DNA from: Patescibacteria group bacterium UBA1370
GTDB taxonomy: Bacteria; Patescibacteriota; Microgenomatia; UBA1400; PJMF01
DNA: 27,570 nucleotides
Direction of reading: 5' to 3'
NCBI GenBank assembly: GCA_002306315.1
Contig: DBRK01000028.1
Coordinates: 1-27,570, forward strand
The notes under the pieces are model-generated. The model made no database searches. It was not told the origin of the DNA and saw only the letters and a program-made list of their open reading frames with translations. Each line of letters starts with the position of its first letter. The stretch's first letter is position 1. A program made the translations under genes and the position numbers. Positions 1-6,875 of the stretch are shown piece by piece.

Positions 1-81
1 GGGGAGCCAACACTATACCCAACTCAACATTTCCAACTCGGTTTTCTCCTAATAAACTCTCATCAACTCCTAACATTCCTG

Positions 82-90
82 TGATAAACT
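82..90 (+). promoter_or_regulatory. Extended -10 promoter element of the PhnB-like gene
   Basis: TGATAAACT (TGn plus TAAACT) ends 30 bases before the chosen ATG at 121. Transcription would start near 97 and leave a leader of about 24 bases that includes AGGA, so this gene probably uses a ribosome binding site. No good -35 is visible. Confidence 0.4.
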
Positions 91-120
91 TTGTCAGCAT
101 TAATTATTAGGAACAAAAAA

Positions 121-621
121 ATGAGTAGATTGATTACCTGTCTCTGGTTTGTTAATAATGACGGACATGAAGCAGTAGAATACTACATCGATACCTTTAA
201 TTCGGCGCCCGGAGGTCACCAAGCAGTGCCGGGCGATATCACAAAATCGCCAAAATCATCGGAAGAAGTTTCAGGGAGACCTGAGGGTTCTGTGATGACG
301 GCAGAGTGCGAGCTAGACGGAATGAGCCTGATGGCGCTTAATGGCGGTCCATTTGACCAATACCAGCTGAATGGCGCTACCTCTTTTATTATTGAGTGTG
401 AGACTCAGGAGGAAATTGATTTCTTTTGGGAAAAACTTTCAGCAGATCCCGATGGCGGGCAATGCGGATGGTGTACCGATAAGTTTGGCGTTACCTGGCA
501 AGTGGTCCCGAGGATTTTGGATGAACTAATGAGAGACCCTGAAAAAGCTGATGCCGTAGCTGCTGCTTTTATGCCAATGAAGAAAATTGATCTCGAAACA
601 ATCCGGCAGGCAGGGAAGTAG
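121..621 (+). CDS. PhnB-like VOC superfamily protein, single domain
   Basis: This is a 166-residue protein of the PhnB / 3-demethylubiquinone-9 3-methyltransferase-like branch of the vicinal oxygen chelate (glyoxalase) superfamily. The N-terminus (MSRLITCLWF) and the C-terminal block GWCTDKFGVTWQVVP are typical. Despite the old family name, these proteins are not known methyltransferases and the substrate is unknown. I chose the ATG at 121 over the in-frame TTG at 91: the family begins with this first beta strand, and AGGAAC lies just upstream. The second domain of the two-domain protein at 20205-21119 is clearly related, so the two are paralogues. It stands alone, with nothing recognisable in the first 80 bases of the window. 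Function beyond the fold is not predictable. Confidence 0.85.
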   Translation: MSRLITCLWFVNNDGHEAVEYYIDTFNSAPGGHQAVPGDITKSPKSSEEVSGRPEGSVMTAECELDGMSLMALNGGPFDQYQLNGATSFIIECETQEEIDFFWEKLSADPDGGQCGWCTDKFGVTWQVVPRILDELMRDPEKADAVAAAFMPMKKIDLETIRQAGK

Positions 622-728
622 ATGGGGGGAAGTGATAGGAGGTGTTGCAGATTTTTATCACAAAGTCTGTGAGTTGCTCCAGGTCGGTGAACCTTATCCT
701 TTCCTTGATTTTTCCCCTTTATACTCGC

Positions 729-734
729 TAATAT
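729..734 (+). promoter_or_regulatory. Candidate -10 element before the 17-codon ORF
   Basis: TAATAT lies six bases before the ATG at 741, with a TTGATT candidate -35 18 bases upstream. The short gap predicts a leaderless start at 741 or a transcript running into the DUF488 gene. Confidence 0.35.
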
Positions 735-740
735 AAAACC

Positions 741-794
741 ATGCTAGAAACCCTGTCCGCTCTACTTATGGCAGCACTAGCGGTAACAGGCTGA
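741..794 (+). CDS. Possible 17-residue hydrophobic peptide
   Basis: The ORF encodes MLETLSALLMAALAVTG, a short hydrophobic peptide. It is listed only because its ATG sits six bases after a plausible -10 box, the arrangement seen at many real genes here. Its TGA stop forms part of the extended -10 (TGATACAAT) of the DUF488 gene, and it is in frame with that gene. It could be a leader peptide, a short membrane peptide, or chance. No homologue is recognised. Confidence 0.2.
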   Translation: MLETLSALLMAALAVTG

Positions 795-800
795 TACAAT
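792..800 (+). promoter_or_regulatory. Extended -10 element of the DUF488 gene
   Basis: TGATACAAT ends six bases before the ATG at 807. There is no room for a Shine-Dalgarno, so the start would be leaderless. Confidence 0.5.
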
Positions 801-806
801 TTCCCC

Positions 807-1153
807 ATGATCAAAATAAAACGAGCCTACGAACAACCCGACCCTGGTGACGGCTTCAGAGTGCTCATTGACAGACTTTGGCCGCGGGGAGTGTCCAAAG
901 CACAAGCCCGGATAGATTTATGGCTCAAAGAGATTTCTCCCTCAACTGAATTGCGGAAGTGGTTTAATCATGATCCCCACAAATGGAACGAGTTTAAGAA
1001 AAAATACCTTCAGGAACTACAAAACAACCCCGTGGCGGTGGAAAAAATGTACGCAATCTCCTTGCCGAACACAGGCCGGTCACGCTAGTCTATGCCGCCA
1101 AGGATGAGTTGCACAATGATGCGGTGGTGCTATCTGAATATCTCAACAAGTAG
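807..1153 (+). pseudogene. DUF488 family protein, frameshifted near its C-terminus
   Basis: The first ~80 residues are a typical DUF488 protein (YeaO-like): [39 protein letters not shown]. The reading frame of 807 then runs off-family and stops at 1088. The missing C-terminal block is intact in another frame from about 1046 to the TAG at 1151-1153 and reads [17 protein letters not shown] followed by a typical helix, ending EYLNK. Adding one base to the six-A run at 1042-1047 restores a single ORF of the normal ~115 residues. The molecular function of DUF488 is not established. This may be a real recent mutation or a homopolymer sequencing error; if it is an error, this is simply an intact gene. 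Confidence 0.8.
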
Positions 1154-1197
1154 ATTAAAAAAGCTAGCCGCCGCCTGTCATTTCCACGCCGGTGACA

Positions 1198-2217
1198 CTA
1201 TCCCAGTAACCTGGCAGCAATACTCAGGAAAAGGATAATACTCAACAAATCCTGCACAATGGTGGCAAACGGCCCAGCTCCAATTGCCGGATCAATGCCA
1301 ATTTTTTTGAGAACAAAAGGTATGGCCATGGCAAAAAATGTTGCCACCATGATTGCCGCCATCACCGAAACACCAACCACGTGTCCCAGCACCGCCGAGT
1401 TCCACAACACCGCCCCCAGAATAACCAGCAACAGCCAGGAAACCAATCCAATCATGCCGGTAATCATCAGTTGCCTAACGGTGTAGCCGACAATGCCGAT
1501 TTTGCCCAGCACCATATCGCGTATATATAGAGTTTGGGTTTGGGTGCCGACAGCGTTGGCTACGTAAGCCACCAGAGGGATAAAACCCGCCAGCACCAGG
1601 TTATTCTCCAAAGTGGCTTCAAAGCTGCCAACCACTCTAGCTGTCAACAAGCCGCCCAAAATGCCCAGGATTATCCAGGGGCTGCGGTGGGCAGCGGCGG
1701 TGAAAACCGGCATTGAGCCGGCATTATATTTTTGTTTCTTGCCCGGCAGAATACCGGAAAAGTGAAACATATCCTCTAGTTGTTCCTCTTGGAGAATCGA
1801 TATGATTTTGTCATTTGGGACAACACCCAGCAGGATATTTTCCTCGCCAACTACTGGCACTGCTTTAATATTGTGCTTAATAGCCAGCTGGGCAATTCGT
1901 TCCCGGTCAGTGCTGGGATGACCATAGAGCAGCTGGTCGTTCATTAACTCTTTGATAGTGGTATTGTCTGGCACAGACAACAAATCGCGCACCGAAGCCA
2001 CTCCTTTGAGCCGGAAGTTCTTGTCTACAACATAGATATAGTTGATGGTTTGGTATGCCTGGATTTCTAGGAAAATTCTTTTTTTCACTTCCTGGGATGT
2101 TTCGCTAGGATGGGCTACAGGCACAAGCTGGGTAATGAGATGGGCCGCGGCATCTGTCCGGAAGCGGCTGGGATCGATTTTGGATTGGGCAAAGTTGACA
2201 AATTCCTGTAATTCCAT
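1198..2217 (-). CDS. mgtE: Short MgtE-type divalent cation transporter (CBS pair plus membrane domain)
   Basis: This is an inner-membrane Mg2+ channel/transporter of the MgtE family, 339 residues. A CBS pair (~residues 30-150; INYIYVVDKNFRLKGV and IKAVPVVGEENILLGVV) is followed by about five membrane segments (~175-338). The membrane domain keeps the family motifs GTQTQTLYIR and DPAIGAGPFATIVQD, the latter in the pore-lining region. Usual MgtE proteins are about 450 residues and start with an extra N-terminal helical Mg2+-sensing domain, which is absent here. The start is firm because an extended -10 lies six bases upstream, so the missing domain is not a mis-called start. It is divergent from the DUF1801 gene, with overlapping promoters. 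The assignment is secure at family level; the ion is inferred. Confidence 0.88.
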   Translation of the reverse strand: MELQEFVNFAQSKIDPSRFRTDAAAHLITQLVPVAHPSETSQEVKKRIFLEIQAYQTINYIYVVDKNFRLKGVASVRDLLSVPDNTTIKELMNDQLLYGHPSTDRERIAQLAIKHNIKAVPVVGEENILLGVVPNDKIISILQEEQLEDMFHFSGILPGKKQKYNAGSMPVFTAAAHRSPWIILGILGGLLTARVVGSFEATLENNLVLAGFIPLVAYVANAVGTQTQTLYIRDMVLGKIGIVGYTVRQLMITGMIGLVSWLLLVILGAVLWNSAVLGHVVGVSVMAAIMVATFFAMAIPFVLKKIGIDPAIGAGPFATIVQDLLSIILFLSIAARLLG

Positions 2218-2223
2218 GAATCT

Positions 2224-2232
2224 AGTTTAGCA
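2224..2232 (-). promoter_or_regulatory. Extended -10 of mgtE, interleaved with the DUF1801 promoter
   Basis: On the minus strand TGCTAAACT ends six bases before the mgtE ATG. Its likely -35, TTATAA (2247-2252), overlaps the -10 of the opposite promoter. Binding of polymerase at one would occlude the other. Confidence 0.5.
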
Positions 2233-2244
2233 GATTAAAGTGAC

Positions 2245-2253
2245 TGTTATAAT
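2245..2253 (+). promoter_or_regulatory. Extended -10 of the DUF1801 gene
   Basis: TGTTATAAT is a perfect extended -10 and ends nine bases before the ATG at 2263. It predicts a leader of about two or three bases. Confidence 0.6.
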
Positions 2254-2262
2254 CAACTCACC

Positions 2263-2697
2263 ATGGCCGAACTCAAAACCAAACCCACCAACCAAGATCC
2301 CAAAGAATTTCTCAATTCCGTGCAACCGGAACAACGCAGACTCGACAGCTTGATTTTGTTGGATATCTTCCAGCGCCTGACCGGTGAAAAACCGGTGATG
2401 TGGGGCAGCAGCATCGTCGGTTTTGGCCAATATCATTACAAATCGGAGCGCAGCAGCCAGGAGGGCGACTGGCCGCTGGTGGGCTTTTCGCCCCGGAAGC
2501 AGAATTTGTCCCTATATATCTTGCCAGGTTATCAACAGGAACCGGATTTACAACTGCTTTTGCAGAAACTCGGCAAGCACAAAACCAGTGTCGGTTGTCT
2601 TTATATAAATAAGCTGTCAGATGTGGACAAGGATGTTTTGGAGGAGATTATCAAAAAGTCGCACCAGTTGATGAAAAAGCGGTTTGCAGAGAGCTAA
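2263..2697 (+). CDS. DUF1801 domain protein (YdhG-like)
   Basis: This soluble 144-residue protein matches DUF1801 along its length. Signature stretches are EFLNSVQPEQRRLDS, KPVMWGSSIVGFGQYHY, DWPLVGFSPRKQNLSLYI, and LGKHKTSVGCLYINKLSDVD. The family has a TATA-box-binding-protein-like alpha/beta fold and no established biochemical role. The ATG at 2263 is fixed by the promoter nine bases upstream and by the family N-terminus. It is transcribed divergently from mgtE. Its stop overlaps the stop of the convergent gene at 2694-3029 by four bases. Confidence 0.88.
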   Translation: MAELKTKPTNQDPKEFLNSVQPEQRRLDSLILLDIFQRLTGEKPVMWGSSIVGFGQYHYKSERSSQEGDWPLVGFSPRKQNLSLYILPGYQQEPDLQLLLQKLGKHKTSVGCLYINKLSDVDKDVLEEIIKKSHQLMKKRFAES

Positions 2698-3029
2698 AAC
2701 TTGATGTTAATTGTGCCTGCCAAAATATTGGTGGCAAAATTAATAAGCGCCAATCCTAGTCCTGTATGGGCTTGCATTTTTTCTTGAGCGGTGGTCATCG
2801 GATAAGTAATAATAGTTCCCTCTGCGAAGAATGCTATGATTGCGCCTACAAAAGAACCTGTTGCAACTGTTGGTGAGCTAAGATTTTTTACCAATTCCCA
2901 ATATTCATAAAACTCTGATGAATAGCTTGGCTCAAGAACAAGCAAAAGGCCATATCCCAATGTTAACGCCATAAGAGCCCCATTTATTTTTTGGCTATAT
3001 TCTGGCAGAGTGTCTTTCTCTTTACTCAT
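2694..3029 (-). CDS. Small integral membrane protein, unknown function
   Basis: The product has 111 residues. Three hydrophobic segments are visible at about 16-33, 53-70 and 88-108 (GALMALTLGYGLLLVL, VATGSFVGAIIAFF, GLGLALINFATNILAG). No family is recognised. A well-formed promoter (TTGAAG, 17 bases, TATAAT, 8 bases, ATG) supports both its reality and its start. It is monocistronic and converges tail-to-tail on the DUF1801 gene. Confidence 0.7.
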   Translation of the reverse strand: MSKEKDTLPEYSQKINGALMALTLGYGLLLVLEPSYSSEFYEYWELVKNLSSPTVATGSFVGAIIAFFAEGTIITYPMTTAQEKMQAHTGLGLALINFATNILAGTINIKF

Positions 3030-3037
3030 AGTAAAAT

Positions 3038-3066
3038 ATTATATTCAGTACTTAATATAACTTCAA
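3038..3066 (-). promoter_or_regulatory. Promoter of the small membrane protein, with an inverted repeat
   Basis: On the minus strand the -35 is TTGAAG (3066-3061) and the -10 is TATAAT (3043-3038), separated by exactly 17 bases. The ATG follows eight bases later. A seven-base inverted repeat (TTATATT at 3039-3045, AATATAA at 3054-3060) covers the -10 and most of the spacer and could be a repressor site, though AT-rich repeats arise easily by chance. Confidence 0.6.
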
Positions 3067-3246
3067 GATTTGTATGTTTGGGAATTTATTTGAAGAAGGG
3101 GTTCATAGTAAGATACATTGGCTCAGTGCAATTACCACCTCCATCATGGTGCGGGCTTGAGTAAATAACCGCTTCTGCTATATTCTTATGTAAGGCTGAC
3201 TAGAAGGTATCAAAAACAATCCTGCCTATAGTCCTGAACTCATAAG

Positions 3247-3263
3247 CTAACTTAGAAAGTTAG
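3247..3263 (+). repeat. Perfect 7-bp inverted repeat just before a start codon
   Basis: CTAACTT and AAGTTAG are perfectly complementary around a three-base loop (AGA). The element ends four bases before the ATG at 3268, where a Shine-Dalgarno would lie. With a possible -10 (TATAGT, 3227-3232) upstream, it would form a hairpin near the 5' end of the mRNA. It may limit ribosome access, stabilise the message, or be an operator. Confidence 0.4.
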
Positions 3264-3267
3264 ATGA

Positions 3268-4635
3268 ATGGCTGTTGAAATTTATGCGCCTGCACGTGAG
3301 CTTGAATCAGGTGTAATTGTTCCGACATATACGAGAACAGCGCCAGATGAATTGAAAAGATTATTCCGGCGCGAAGCATTACCTCCAGAGGTGCTCGCAC
3401 GCTTCCGTGAATTTGGTCGCATTACTTGGCACAGCATCGACAAGATGACCTACCCCGAGACTGGGCTGCCTGCCGACCACCTGCATTTTGATCATCCCAA
3501 CGGCAATGGGGCAGAATCCCTTCAGCGAATCGACAAAACCAGCATGACTAATATCGGTTTCATGCTGGCAACCATAGGTGCAGCAGCAGACCTGGGATTC
3601 ATATCCCAAAACAATGCGACAAGTAGGCTCGACCAACTAATTTCCACGATTGAACGATTTCTTCAAGATCCTGAGATTGCAATTCATACCAGAAATGGCA
3701 AGGTGTTGCCTGTTAACTGGATTCAACCCTCCTCAGGCAAGGTGCTGAGGAGATGGCCTGGAACTGAAAATCCGGTCAAACAGCATGTTTCCTCTGTCGA
3801 CGTTGCTTGGTTAATGGCTTTCAGTAAGTTAATTGCAGCGCAATTTCCAGAATTTAGTATCAGAATGCAAGAGTATTTGTCAAAGATTGATTTAGAATTC
3901 ATGTTTGATGAATGGAGTGGGTTTTTTCATGGCAGCTACCTTCCTGAAAAAGGTTGTTTTGAAACATGGCAGTATAATGCACTTTCCGAAGCGCGGATAG
4001 CCTATGCTGTTTGCGGTGAGGAAATAGCTGGACATATGGTTAAGCTTTTCAATCGAAGATCCGAGGCTAGCTATTTTTATGACCAAGAAGGCAATTTAGG
4101 CAGGAAGACCTGGAACGGTGAACTCTTTGCCTTGTTTTGGCCGCTGTTGTTAATTGCAGAAGATGAATATCCTCACTGGTTGAGCACCTTTCATGCAACT
4201 ATAAATGCTCAAAAAGAATATGGTTGGAGGAACAACAATGGTTACTATGGGTATTCAGCCGGACTTGGCCCTGATAATAGGTATTTCGAATTTAGAGTGC
4301 CTGAAACAGGCGAAAATCCGTCTTATTACGAAAACCAGACTGTGATTACTCCCGCGGCGCTGATTTCAACAGGTATTGTACAACCCCGTCAGGCATTGCA
4401 GGAATTAAGCCGATTATGCCGTGATTTTCCAGATATCCTGCACCCAGGTTTGGGCCTCGGCGACACACTTGATACTAAATCAGGGGCAATTCAGAAGGAC
4501 CAGTTGTTGCCTAATCAAGCTTCAATTTTGCTAGCATGTTGGAATATCGTCAACGATCGGCAGCCGCAGAAACTGTTTGAGCAACAGCTGCCGATTTCTC
4601 TGTTGAGAGCATACGAAGATACTCCTTTGTGGTAG
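3268..4635 (+). CDS. Glycoamylase/DUF3131-like (alpha/alpha)6-barrel protein
   Basis: The product has 455 residues and no signal peptide or membrane segment, so it is probably cytoplasmic. Several stretches resemble the glycoamylase (PF10091) and DUF3131 group of (alpha/alpha)6-barrel proteins: ITWHSIDKMTYPETGLPAD followed by TSMTNIGFMLATIGAAADLG near the N-terminus, GYYGYSAGLGPDNRY in the middle, and a later segment on ENQTVITPAALISTG and GLGDTLDTKSG. Members act on beta-1,2- or beta-1,3-glucans or have no known substrate. I cannot assign catalytic acids with confidence. The alternative is a distant six-hairpin glycosidase family. The gene stands alone between a small membrane protein and an excalibur protein. 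The ATG at 3268 is preferred; another ATG at 3264 is out of frame. Confidence 0.5.
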   Translation: MAVEIYAPARELESGVIVPTYTRTAPDELKRLFRREALPPEVLARFREFGRITWHSIDKMTYPETGLPADHLHFDHPNGNGAESLQRIDKTSMTNIGFMLATIGAAADLGFISQNNATSRLDQLISTIERFLQDPEIAIHTRNGKVLPVNWIQPSSGKVLRRWPGTENPVKQHVSSVDVAWLMAFSKLIAAQFPEFSIRMQEYLSKIDLEFMFDEWSGFFHGSYLPEKGCFETWQYNALSEARIAYAVCGEEIAGHMVKLFNRRSEASYFYDQEGNLGRKTWNGELFALFWPLLLIAEDEYPHWLSTFHATINAQKEYGWRNNNGYYGYSAGLGPDNRYFEFRVPETGENPSYYENQTVITPAALISTGIVQPRQALQELSRLCRDFPDILHPGLGLGDTLDTKSGAIQKDQLLPNQASILLACWNIVNDRQPQKLFEQQLPISLLRAYEDTPLW

Positions 4636-4681
4636 CAGCACTTTATAGCTATTTGCCGCTAAATTCATGAGCTTCAAAGTA

Positions 4682-4690
4682 TGTTATGCT
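4682..4690 (+). promoter_or_regulatory. Extended -10 of the excalibur gene
   Basis: TGTTATGCT ends eight bases before the ATG at 4699. No Shine-Dalgarno is present, so the start would be near-leaderless. Confidence 0.4.
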
Positions 4691-4698
4691 AAAAGCAT

Positions 4699-5190
4699 AT
4701 GTCAAACCCCCAATCCCCCCAGAGTAAAGAAGTTGAAAAAGGCCCGTCCAAATTTAAACGGGTCCGCGGCAACCGCAAGTTTCGCTTGATCTTGATTGCT
4801 GCCTTGCTGATTTTGGTGGCCATTTTGTTTTTCTTTTTTGAAAAATTCCGGCTGATTTTGGTGGTGGCCTTTATAGCACTACTGGCTGCCTTTGGCCTGG
4901 AGGCGACTCAAAACGATTGGGATTTGGGAAAGCTTTTTGAAACCGGTTCTTTCCAGGAATCTAAAATACTCCGCGACCAAAGCGGCAATATTCTCTACGA
5001 CATCAACGGCGATATTACCACCGATGCCACCAAAGGCAAAATGGCTGACGAATACAACTGTGATGATTTCGATTCCCAACCGGACGCACAACGCTTCTTT
5101 GAAAAACTCGGCGGCACCGGCAATGACCTCAATCGTTTAGATGGTGACAAAGACGGTCGGGCTTGTGAGAGCCTGCCCATCGGCAGTTAA
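4699..5190 (+). CDS. Membrane-anchored excalibur-domain protein
   Basis: The product has 163 residues. Two adjacent membrane segments (~29-47 and 50-68) follow a basic N-terminal tail. A linker of about 50 residues leads to a C-terminal excalibur (extracellular calcium-binding) domain at ~118-160. The domain shows YNCDDFDSQPDAQRFFEKLGG and the loop DGDKDGRACES, with paired cysteines at ~121 and 156 and the acidic Dx-DxDG pattern. The C-terminal domain probably faces outside. In other bacteria such domains are often attached to nucleases or surface proteins; here no enzymatic domain is present. The gene is a single transcription unit and the DUF4256 gene downstream has its own promoter. Confidence 0.8.
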   Translation: MSNPQSPQSKEVEKGPSKFKRVRGNRKFRLILIAALLILVAILFFFFEKFRLILVVAFIALLAAFGLEATQNDWDLGKLFETGSFQESKILRDQSGNILYDINGDITTDATKGKMADEYNCDDFDSQPDAQRFFEKLGGTGNDLNRLDGDKDGRACESLPIGS

Positions 5191-5207
5191 ATCGCATCCG
5201 CAAGTTC

Positions 5208-5216
5208 TGCTATAAT
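5208..5216 (+). promoter_or_regulatory. Perfect extended -10 of the DUF4256 gene
   Basis: TGCTATAAT ends eight bases before the ATG at 5225, again with no space for a Shine-Dalgarno. Confidence 0.6.
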
Positions 5217-5224
5217 CAGCCGGC

Positions 5225-5788
5225 ATGCCTTCTAAGAAGACACTCACCGCTGGTCAAACTCAGGAATTGCTGGAAACATTGCGCACCCGGTTTGAAAAAC
5301 ACCCCGAACGTCATCAGGACGTCCAGTGGGATACTGTCGAAGCCCGTCTGAAAGCCAATCCCTCCAAACTCTGGTCCCTCTACGAAATGGAACGTACTGG
5401 CGGCGAACCCGATGTCACCGGTTATAACAAAAAAACCGGCCAGGTAGTATTTATCGATTGTGCGCCAGAAAGCCCCAGCGGCCGCCGCAGCCTCTGCTAC
5501 GACCGCGCCGCCCTGGACGCCAGGAAAGCCCACAAGCCCAAAGGCTCCGCCATGGAAATGGCTGCGGCTATGGGGATCCTACTCCTCACCGAGGAGCAGT
5601 ATCGCCGCCTCCAGGAATTAGGAGAATTTGACACCAAAACTTCCAGTTGGATTGTCACACCGCCGGCCATCCGCAAGCTCGGCGGCGCGCTCTTTTGCGA
5701 CCGCCGATATGATCACGTGTTTGTTTACCACAACGGGGCAGATTCTTATTATGCTGCCCGGGGTTTCCGCGGCATGCTGACCATATAA
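5225..5788 (+). CDS. DUF4256 family protein
   Basis: This soluble 187-residue protein matches DUF4256 over its full length. Recognisable blocks are LLETLRTRFEKHPERHQDV near the N-terminus, LYEMERTGGEPDVTGY, FIDCAPESPSGRRSLCYDR, and LFCDRRYDHVFVYHNGADSYYAARGFRG at the C-terminus. The family is widespread and has no known function. The start fits both the family N-terminus and the promoter eight bases upstream. It is monocistronic; the next gene is on the opposite strand. Confidence 0.88.
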   Translation: MPSKKTLTAGQTQELLETLRTRFEKHPERHQDVQWDTVEARLKANPSKLWSLYEMERTGGEPDVTGYNKKTGQVVFIDCAPESPSGRRSLCYDRAALDARKAHKPKGSAMEMAAAMGILLLTEEQYRRLQELGEFDTKTSSWIVTPPAIRKLGGALFCDRRYDHVFVYHNGADSYYAARGFRGMLTI

Positions 5789-5806
5789 TGCATGGCTAGC
5801 AAAATT

Positions 5807-6076
5807 TCAAAAAATGAAACTAATTATTTGTGAAACGGCATCTACAGCCAGTTCGGCCCAAATGGCCAAAAAAGCCAGCACCACCAGCACATAAGCCGCC
5901 GGCCGGTACTTAACCTCCACTTTTGCTGCCACAACTTCCATAATAACGCCGGTCAAAAACAGCAAAAAACCCATGACTACAAAATCCAGAATTCCCCACG
6001 GCCAGCGGGCCAGCAGCGGAATAACCAGAATCAGGGCAGTACCTGCAAGCGGACGGAAGAAATTTTTTATTTTCAT
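5807..6076 (-). CDS. Small three-helix membrane protein in the DUF2975 operon
   Basis: The product has 89 residues with hydrophobic segments at about 12-22, 28-50 and 60-88. No family is recognised. It is the last gene of a minus-strand operon (DUF2975 protein, XRE regulator, this gene). A clear AAGGAG lies a few bases upstream of its ATG, as expected for an operon-internal gene. Being downstream of an XRE-type regulator and a membrane DUF2975 protein suggests a shared membrane-linked role, but nothing more can be said. Confidence 0.7.
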   Translation of the reverse strand: MKIKNFFRPLAGTALILVIPLLARWPWGILDFVVMGFLLFLTGVIMEVVAAKVEVKYRPAAYVLVVLAFLAIWAELAVDAVSQIISFIF

Positions 6077-6090
6077 ATTACTCCTTCTTA

Positions 6091-6297
6091 TTATTCTTGT
6101 TTATATTCCAAAATGTCTCCAGGCTGGCAATCCAGTACTTTGCAGATTGCCTCCAGTGTGGAAAAACGAATAGCTTTGGCTTTTTGATTTTTCAAAATAG
6201 ACAAATTTGCCATGGTGATCCCGACCTTATCAGCCAGTTCGGTCATGCTCATTTTCCGTTTTGCCAGCATTACATCCAGATTAATAATGATTGGCAT
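6091..6297 (-). CDS. Small XRE-family DNA-binding regulator (YozG-like)
   Basis: This 68-residue Cro/C1-type helix-turn-helix protein consists of the DNA-binding domain only. The HTH is visible in KMSMTELADKVGITMANLSILKN (~15-37), and the C-terminal block FSTLEAICKVLDCQPGDILEY is typical of YozG-like regulators. These often lie next to DUF2975 membrane proteins, exactly as here: the ATG lies only a few bases after the DUF2975 stop and has AAGGA upstream. It probably autoregulates the operon. A candidate operator is the repeated AAATATAT around the promoter -35. Confidence 0.9.
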   Translation of the reverse strand: MPIIINLDVMLAKRKMSMTELADKVGITMANLSILKNQKAKAIRFSTLEAICKVLDCQPGDILEYKQE

Positions 6298-6303
6298 ACT
6301 TCC

Positions 6304-6774
6304 TTAGACTGTTAAATCATTCTCTGACTTGATCTCAACCGCTTTCTGCAGCAGGCTTTGGAAAACAGCTGCGGCGGTGGCGACACAAGCAGAGGCAAAA
6401 ATTACGATCAATACCATCGCCAGCAATCCGGGTGCATCGTCCTTTTCTGCTAGATAATAAAAGTAAGGAGATCCGGCCAAGAAAATACCGCTGATTACAA
6501 AGGCGCTAAGTTTAATTTGTTTCAGCGCCATCACGGCTTTATCAGAAAAAACTTGATTTTTTTCAATATAATTTAAAAGTTTATATGCTAAATAAAGTCC
6601 GCCCAGGAAGGGAATCGCGGGGAAATACAAGCCAATGAGAACGACTCCATAATCAAAGTCCCCCAACAACTCTGATCCAATCAACATCGGCAGACCGATG
6701 GTCAAAAAAGCCAGTTCTGCCACTCCAATCACCAGCAAGACAAATTTAAGAAATAAAGTAGAACTTAGCCTCAT
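6304..6774 (-). CDS. DUF2975 family membrane protein
   Basis: The product has 156 residues with four membrane segments (~8-31, 42-65, 88-108 and 115-140), the usual DUF2975 layout. Between the second and third helices lies NYIEKNQVFSDKAVMALKQIK, the charged loop typical of the family (IExGxVFSxxNVxxLRxI in other members). The function is unknown, but the family is almost always paired with a small XRE regulator, as here. It is the first gene of a three-gene operon. GGAGGG just before the ATG serves as the ribosome binding site, and a strong promoter lies upstream. Confidence 0.85.
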   Translation of the reverse strand: MRLSSTLFLKFVLLVIGVAELAFLTIGLPMLIGSELLGDFDYGVVLIGLYFPAIPFLGGLYLAYKLLNYIEKNQVFSDKAVMALKQIKLSAFVISGIFLAGSPYFYYLAEKDDAPGLLAMVLIVIFASACVATAAAVFQSLLQKAVEIKSENDLTV

Positions 6775-6803
6775 AAGCCCTCCACAATTCAGAATATTCT
6801 TTC

Positions 6804-6832
6804 AGTATAGCAAGAAATATATCGAATGTCAA
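6804..6832 (-). promoter_or_regulatory. Near-consensus sigma-70 promoter of the DUF2975/XRE operon
   Basis: On the minus strand TTGACA (6832-6827), a 17-base spacer and TATACT (6809-6804) form the best promoter in the window. Transcription would start near 6797, leaving a leader of about 23 bases with an SD. Two copies of AAATATAT (6815-6822 and 6834-6841 on the plus strand, 19 bases apart) flank the -35 and are candidate binding sites for the XRE protein. Confidence 0.75.
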
Positions 6833-6875
6833 TAAATATATATTGAAAAACGGAAAATAATCCGGAAAATCCAGG

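Noticed and set aside
6841..6875. CGGA/TCCG stem followed by Ts on the minus strand after the MatC-like gene
   Set aside because: Only four base pairs; too weak to call a terminator.
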